A stretch of DNA of 64,000 nt from Aristolochia californica (lineage: Eukaryota; Streptophyta; Magnoliopsida; Piperales; Aristolochiaceae): assembly GCA_029961685.1 (NCBI GenBank), contig JARWKL010000001.1, positions 56,841,314-56,905,313 on the forward strand, given 5' to 3'. Both the position numbers and the translations under genes were made by a program. The notes under the pieces are model-generated. The model saw nothing but the letters and a program-made list of their open reading frames with translations. It did no database searches and was not told the origin of the DNA. Shown here piece by piece: positions 51,801 to 57,800 of the stretch; the stretch's first letter is position 1, and each line of letters starts with the position of its first letter.

Positions 51801-54800
51801 AGCTAGATTGAACAAATCCACAAGCATTACTAAACTTCTCAACGTATGCCAAGGACTCTGCTTTGATCCATACAAGCCTTTGAGCTGACCCACATATGTT
51901 CCTTTCCTTAAGCAGCAAACCCAGAAGGTTGTTCTATATAAACCTCATCAGATAAATCCCCATACAAAAATGTATTTTAACATTCAACCAAAGTTAGCGG
52001 ATCTAAATTGACAATCACCAATAATAAAATATGGACAGAGCTAAGTCTGGCAATAGGAGACAATGTTTTCAAAATAATACATCCAATAAGTGTAGGTGTA
52101 TCCTTTGCAACAAGGGCTAAGTCTGGACCTTAATGCTTTGACACCATATATAATCTGGTAATTAAAGGATTCGAGGAAGAGAGGTGAATAGACAAAGAAG
52201 ATGGAAAACTGCCATGAAAGAGGCAGCTTGTTGGTCAGGGGGAAATCGACTCCTAACCTCCTTTTATTATAACTAAGTAATATGAAATTGACCAAAATAC
52301 TCCCCCTCCCCTTCATCCCCCTCTCCTCCACCACTACATGCTGAAGCTATAAAAATCTAAAAACAGGACCGATACAACTTATGACATTTTTAGACCAACT
52401 ATGGACAGAATTACAGATATGAAAAGACATAAATACCCCTGGCATCACAATTTCACTTAAGAACTATTGTGAGTCACTCTTGGTTTGAAAGTGGAAGTGT
52501 AAACTTGCTTGCCATCTGGTCCAACTGTATGTAGGAAGTGCAAACTACTTGGTTTTCTGTTTTACTTTTGTGCTTTCCTTGCATGTCTTCATCAATTACA
52601 AACCCCTTTTGTGGCATCATTAGATCAGTCATCTTATTATTATTTCTATATATTTTCTAACAAAGTATGACTTCTACTTCATTGCTTGTTTGATTGCAAT
52701 AACTACTTAATTGTTCGTTTTAAAGATTCTACTGTTCTTGTAGAGCTCTTATGCGATTCCACACTATGAAGATGGAGGAAATAAATAAAATAATAAGGGA
52801 ACTTTGGCAGCAAACATACAGGGGCCAGGACATAGATTATATAAGCATCCTTTCAGATTCTGATGGTGTTGGTACTCGATCTTATAGTTACCGTGTAAGT
52901 ACTTCATCTTCATTGTTCATATGCTTTGAATAGAGTCCTTGTGTTTTATGTGCTTTGGAAGACTCAAATGCTCCCATTGATGAGCTATTGTAAGCATCAT
53001 GGATCCACTGTGGGAAAGGTCATACCTTCTGAGACAAGGTCTTAGAGGTCCTGCTTTTATCTTTCAAAATTTTAATCTTATTCTTAAGCTGTTATTTTTG
53101 GACTAGTTGAGTTTATACCTTTGAGCATTTATTTCTAATGATCGTTTATACTACAAAGGAATAACTAGAACCCTAATTGGCTGTCATGCTACAATTTTTC
53201 AAGCATTGAGATTTTTGGATGGTTAGACCTTTCTTGTATTGGTTCCATGGACCGACATTCATTAAGTGAACTGATTTCTTATGATTCAGCACTACCTTGT
53301 CAATGCTCTATGGCCTCTATCTTCACGACCCTATAATGCTCTATTTGTGAACATTATTTTAGGTCATCATGCAAACTGGTGATGCTGAGCTGGAAATGCG
53401 AGGTCGCTGTAGTGCTGGTCAAAAGGTCAGAAATGGCATCCAGTGAAGAAATTTGAACTATTTATATTTGTAAAATTTGATTAGAAAGGAGAAAGAATAA
53501 AGAAGAAAAAAAAGAAGAGAGTTGCCACAAGAGCAGGCAAACTTTGTTAGGGGTTAGTTGACCCCTAACCTGCTTTTGCATCCAGTGAAGAAATTTGAAC
53601 TATTTATATTTGTAAAATTTGATGAGAAAGGAGAAAGAATAAAGAAAAAAAAAAGGAGAGAGTTGCCACAAGAGCAGGCAGACTTTGTTAGGGGTTAATT
53701 GACCCCTAACCTGCTTTTATTTATCACTGTGTAATTACATCCAAAAAATCAAATATACCCCCACTATATGCATCAAGGAAAAAACCCAATTCTAAGGCCT
53801 AAAAACTTTCTAAAAGATACCGGCTCCTTAACTGCCACCACACTCCTAGAACACTTATGTACACTTACATATTAAAACAAAAAAACATCCATAACAAAAT
53901 ATTTTATAACCCTCTCCCTCAAGCTAGAGCATCTCTATCCAAAAGCTCCGACTTGTAATAAAATTTTATAAAGTCACACTTCCCAAGATCTTTATTGAAT
54001 ATCTTTCTAAGTTGATTTGTTAAGTTCATGTAGGTGGTAACAATTTTTCCTTGCATCACAATATCTTTAACAAAATGACATTGTACTTCTATATGCTTGG
54101 TCCTTTTATGGAAAACTAGATTAGTAGCTATAAAAATGGCTATCTCATTGTCAAGCTTCATGACCATAGGATCCTTTATCTCGAGATCCACCTTTTCAAG
54201 GATTGACTTAACCCACTTAAGTTCATTGACTATATGTGTCATTGTTCTATATTCAGCCTGTGCATACCTCATAGTAGGCTTCCTATCTGTAAAATTGAAG
54301 ATTTGGGGAGAGAACGATATCAAGTAGAGATGGTAGAGAGAACCCTATCGTTGTTAATTACTTAATCACGAGATTTGGGTCTAAAACATCAACCCCTTTT
54401 TTCCTAATTACAATGGTAAAGAGTCAAAAGGACTTTACCCTTCATGTACAATTACATTTGCAATTAGCAAATTAAAATTGAATGACTAATCTACCCTTTA
54501 GTTGCCCTAGCTTATATTGTTAGGCTAATTACAATTTTGTCCCTAATCTTCACATCTCTCAACACTTATCCTCAAGCTGATGCATAGATATCATGCAAGC
54601 CGAGGTTGTTAAATATAGCAATAAATTGTTTTCTAGGGAGAGCTTTGGTGAATAATCACGGAGTTGTTCAGATGTACGCATATGAGGACATAGCTAGAGT
54701 CCCCTTCAATCCAAAGGGGGCTGCCAATTTAGTTCTTGAAGATGAGGAAGCCTTGTTGCAGGCTAAGAAGCTCAGCAATGGTAGAGTCCACACAACAAAT

Positions 54801-57800
54801 TGGCAAATAGTAGTGACCCCTCCGTAAGTCCTAAAAGCATCACCAATCCCTGCAGGCTCTAGGTTGCCAAATGTACTATTGTCAAAGTTCAGTTGATGAC
54901 ACTGCGAGGATGGCAAGTCCATTCAACTACCTTGACAAGTCTAGGCACAAACATTAGGGTAATTTCCTCTCACGATGCCCCCATTCAGAGCTTAGAACTC
55001 CACGGGAAGAAATCCAACTAGAGATGGTGCTGGAGGTGCTTCCATTTATTTAATCATAGCTTCTATGCCTGTCGTTAATGTGGCGTTTGTTACTTAATGT
55101 GATGATTCTTCCTCTCCGACCAGATCCCTCACAAAGTATGAGCCAGACAAGCCAAAAGGAGAGATTTCCCCACCCTAGTAAGGCTAGATCCTGATACCCA
55201 AAGGGTGAGTTTAGTCAGGCGTCTGAGGAAACAAGTATGGATGCCCAGTTTGCTCATGAAGCAGATCCTACTATTCCAGGTGAAAGCACAATGGAGAAGA
55301 AGATGGTTGACACTCCCTGGCTCTCTATTGCAAAGACGGCAAAGAGAACAAGGAACAATTGTTCTACTTCACCTTAAGTTGTTGAATGGTAGGATTCTAC
55401 CTCATACCACGCTTTAGATGAAAATGTTTGGATGTGTTATAGTAGTATACAATAAGTTCCCACTAACCTTCAATATTTTTTCTTAGCTTTTACCTTGGAC
55501 AGGGGGCCCCTACATGTTGAAGGGGACTCAAAAGTGGTGATAGGATGGTATGAGAACGCGTTTTCTCCTCTATACTAGGATACTTTTAAAGAAATTTTAG
55601 AAATTACCTCAATTGTTTCTTGTATTTGGTCTCACATTTCGAGATCCGCAAATTCGGCGGCTGATGTGCTTGTCAGGCAGGAAGCTACCCTACAATCGCT
55701 GGTTGTAAGGGACATGCTCCCCCAAATTTTGTAATTTCTCCTGTTTTATTAATACATCTTTTTTTAAAAAAAAAAACTTTTACCTTTGGACTGTCCACAC
55801 TATGCAAATCTTGGCCAACATCTGTTGGAGTTTTTGCAGGCTTAGGTCCCAACAACCCTATCTACTACAAAAAATCAATAATATACTTCCTTTAAGAGAG
55901 AACTATCCTTTCAGAACTCTGCACTTCTTTCCCTAGAAAGTGTATGCTTGCCCAGATCCTTAGTCTCTTCAATCTCTGTCTTATCACTCCCCCAACACTT
56001 ACAAGGGCATACAATTTAGCAAAATGTCAAAACTGCATCTCCTCAAAACAATTTAGGAATATTCATCTGAAATCATAACGTAGATATGGCATCAACAAAA
56101 TGTCGGTTTTTCTATTCAGTAGCTCCATGTTGTTGGGGGGGTGTATAGACACAAAGTTTGATGAATGATTCCTTACAACACACAAAAAAATGCGAATTGA
56201 AGCACCAAACTGATTTCTTATTTCATTGAAAAAACTCATAAATACATCAAAGACTTCTAACTTCTGTTGAAGGAAGTAAACTCAAGTTACATTGTTGAAG
56301 TCATCTTTGAAGGACAAGAAATACCTAAAACCAAAAGAACTGGACAAAAAAGTGACCAGTAATACAACTATGACTCAATGGAAAAAAAGTTTAGATGCTT
56401 TCCAAGTTGACATAATTCACAATCAAACAAGAAATTTGGTACCAAGAAAGAAAGAGATTGGAGAAGCTTAGTTGATGATGGATGCCCGAAGCACATGTAT
56501 CACAAGTATGGAGAAGTCTCTTATTTGAGTGTCACAACTTTCAAGATAACAATGTCAAAGTAGTACAACTCATCACTTTCATGTCTTCTTCATCTGTGGG
56601 TCCTAAAACACATAAAAAGTAGATAAGAAGGTGATCGAACAATTCAAAAACCTAGTGTACTTATTAACAACAAAGTCACAAAAATTTTGGAACAAATAAA
56701 AACAGAAGACTGAAATATGTGGTCTTATATAAATTGTCCCTTCACCATCAACTTGTGATGTGAACCCGTCAACTAAGGTTGCAGATTTATATGAGCAAGA
56801 AGGAGAAATGAAAGAAAATAAGGTGGACATACTTAATATGTGCATGGATGCTCCAAAACTGATGACCAAAGGACTAGGGGATATGTCTAATTGACATACC
56901 TGAACTCACCGAAGTGGCATTGGTAGTGAAAGAAGGCCCAGTGTATTGAGATATGGAACTGGAAGATGTTGATGTCAATTGACCCAACCATTTGAGTAAC
57001 TTCTCATCTTGAGTCCCTTTGGATGTCTCAACCTCGTCTTTAAGCAGTTTGAATAAGCCCATGTAGGTTTACCAAATCTATCCAATCTTTATTAGAAAAG
57101 TGATTTGTTCTCTCACAATGGACACATCGCCTATCTTTACACCCCTTTCCAAGACCACGTCTCCTACCACCTCCACGTCCTTTAGGAGTCTCGAAGCACT
57201 GAGGGTGGAATTAAGAGTTAGTGGTGCAGCATCTTGACTTTCTAACCACCTTACCATCTTTTGGAGCAACTCCACTTTCTGTTGTTACCACATGGCTAAA
57301 GGCCTTCTTGAGAATAGGTATATCATTATTAGCCAGTAATTGTGCCCTAATTGCATCGTATTCAAGCCCAAACCCATCAAGGAATCGAGCCACTTGGATC
57401 CGCCCTTCTTTCTTATGCTGCAGTAGTGGTAAATAAACAGAACATTCTAATCACCTGTAGCATCCCTCACATCTCACTAATGTACTCGGTAATAGTACAA
57501 TCACCTTGGCTCATAAAATATTTTACATACAATTCATAAACTCTACATAAATTGAGCAAAAAGAGACTCGATAGTATTCTACATCTCTTTTGCTGTCTCA
57601 ATTCATGATCTAGTTACTAACGTGTGGTTCTTACCAGCCAAGTTATAACCTGGCTGTCTGCAGCCTCTCAGTCCTCATCATGGGAGAAAGGGGGATTGTC
57701 TCGAAAATATTTAGCCTTTCAGCCTCTCAGTCCTCATCATGGGAGAAAGGGGGATCGTCTCGAAAATATTTAGCCTTTCAGCCTCTCAGTCCTCATCATG

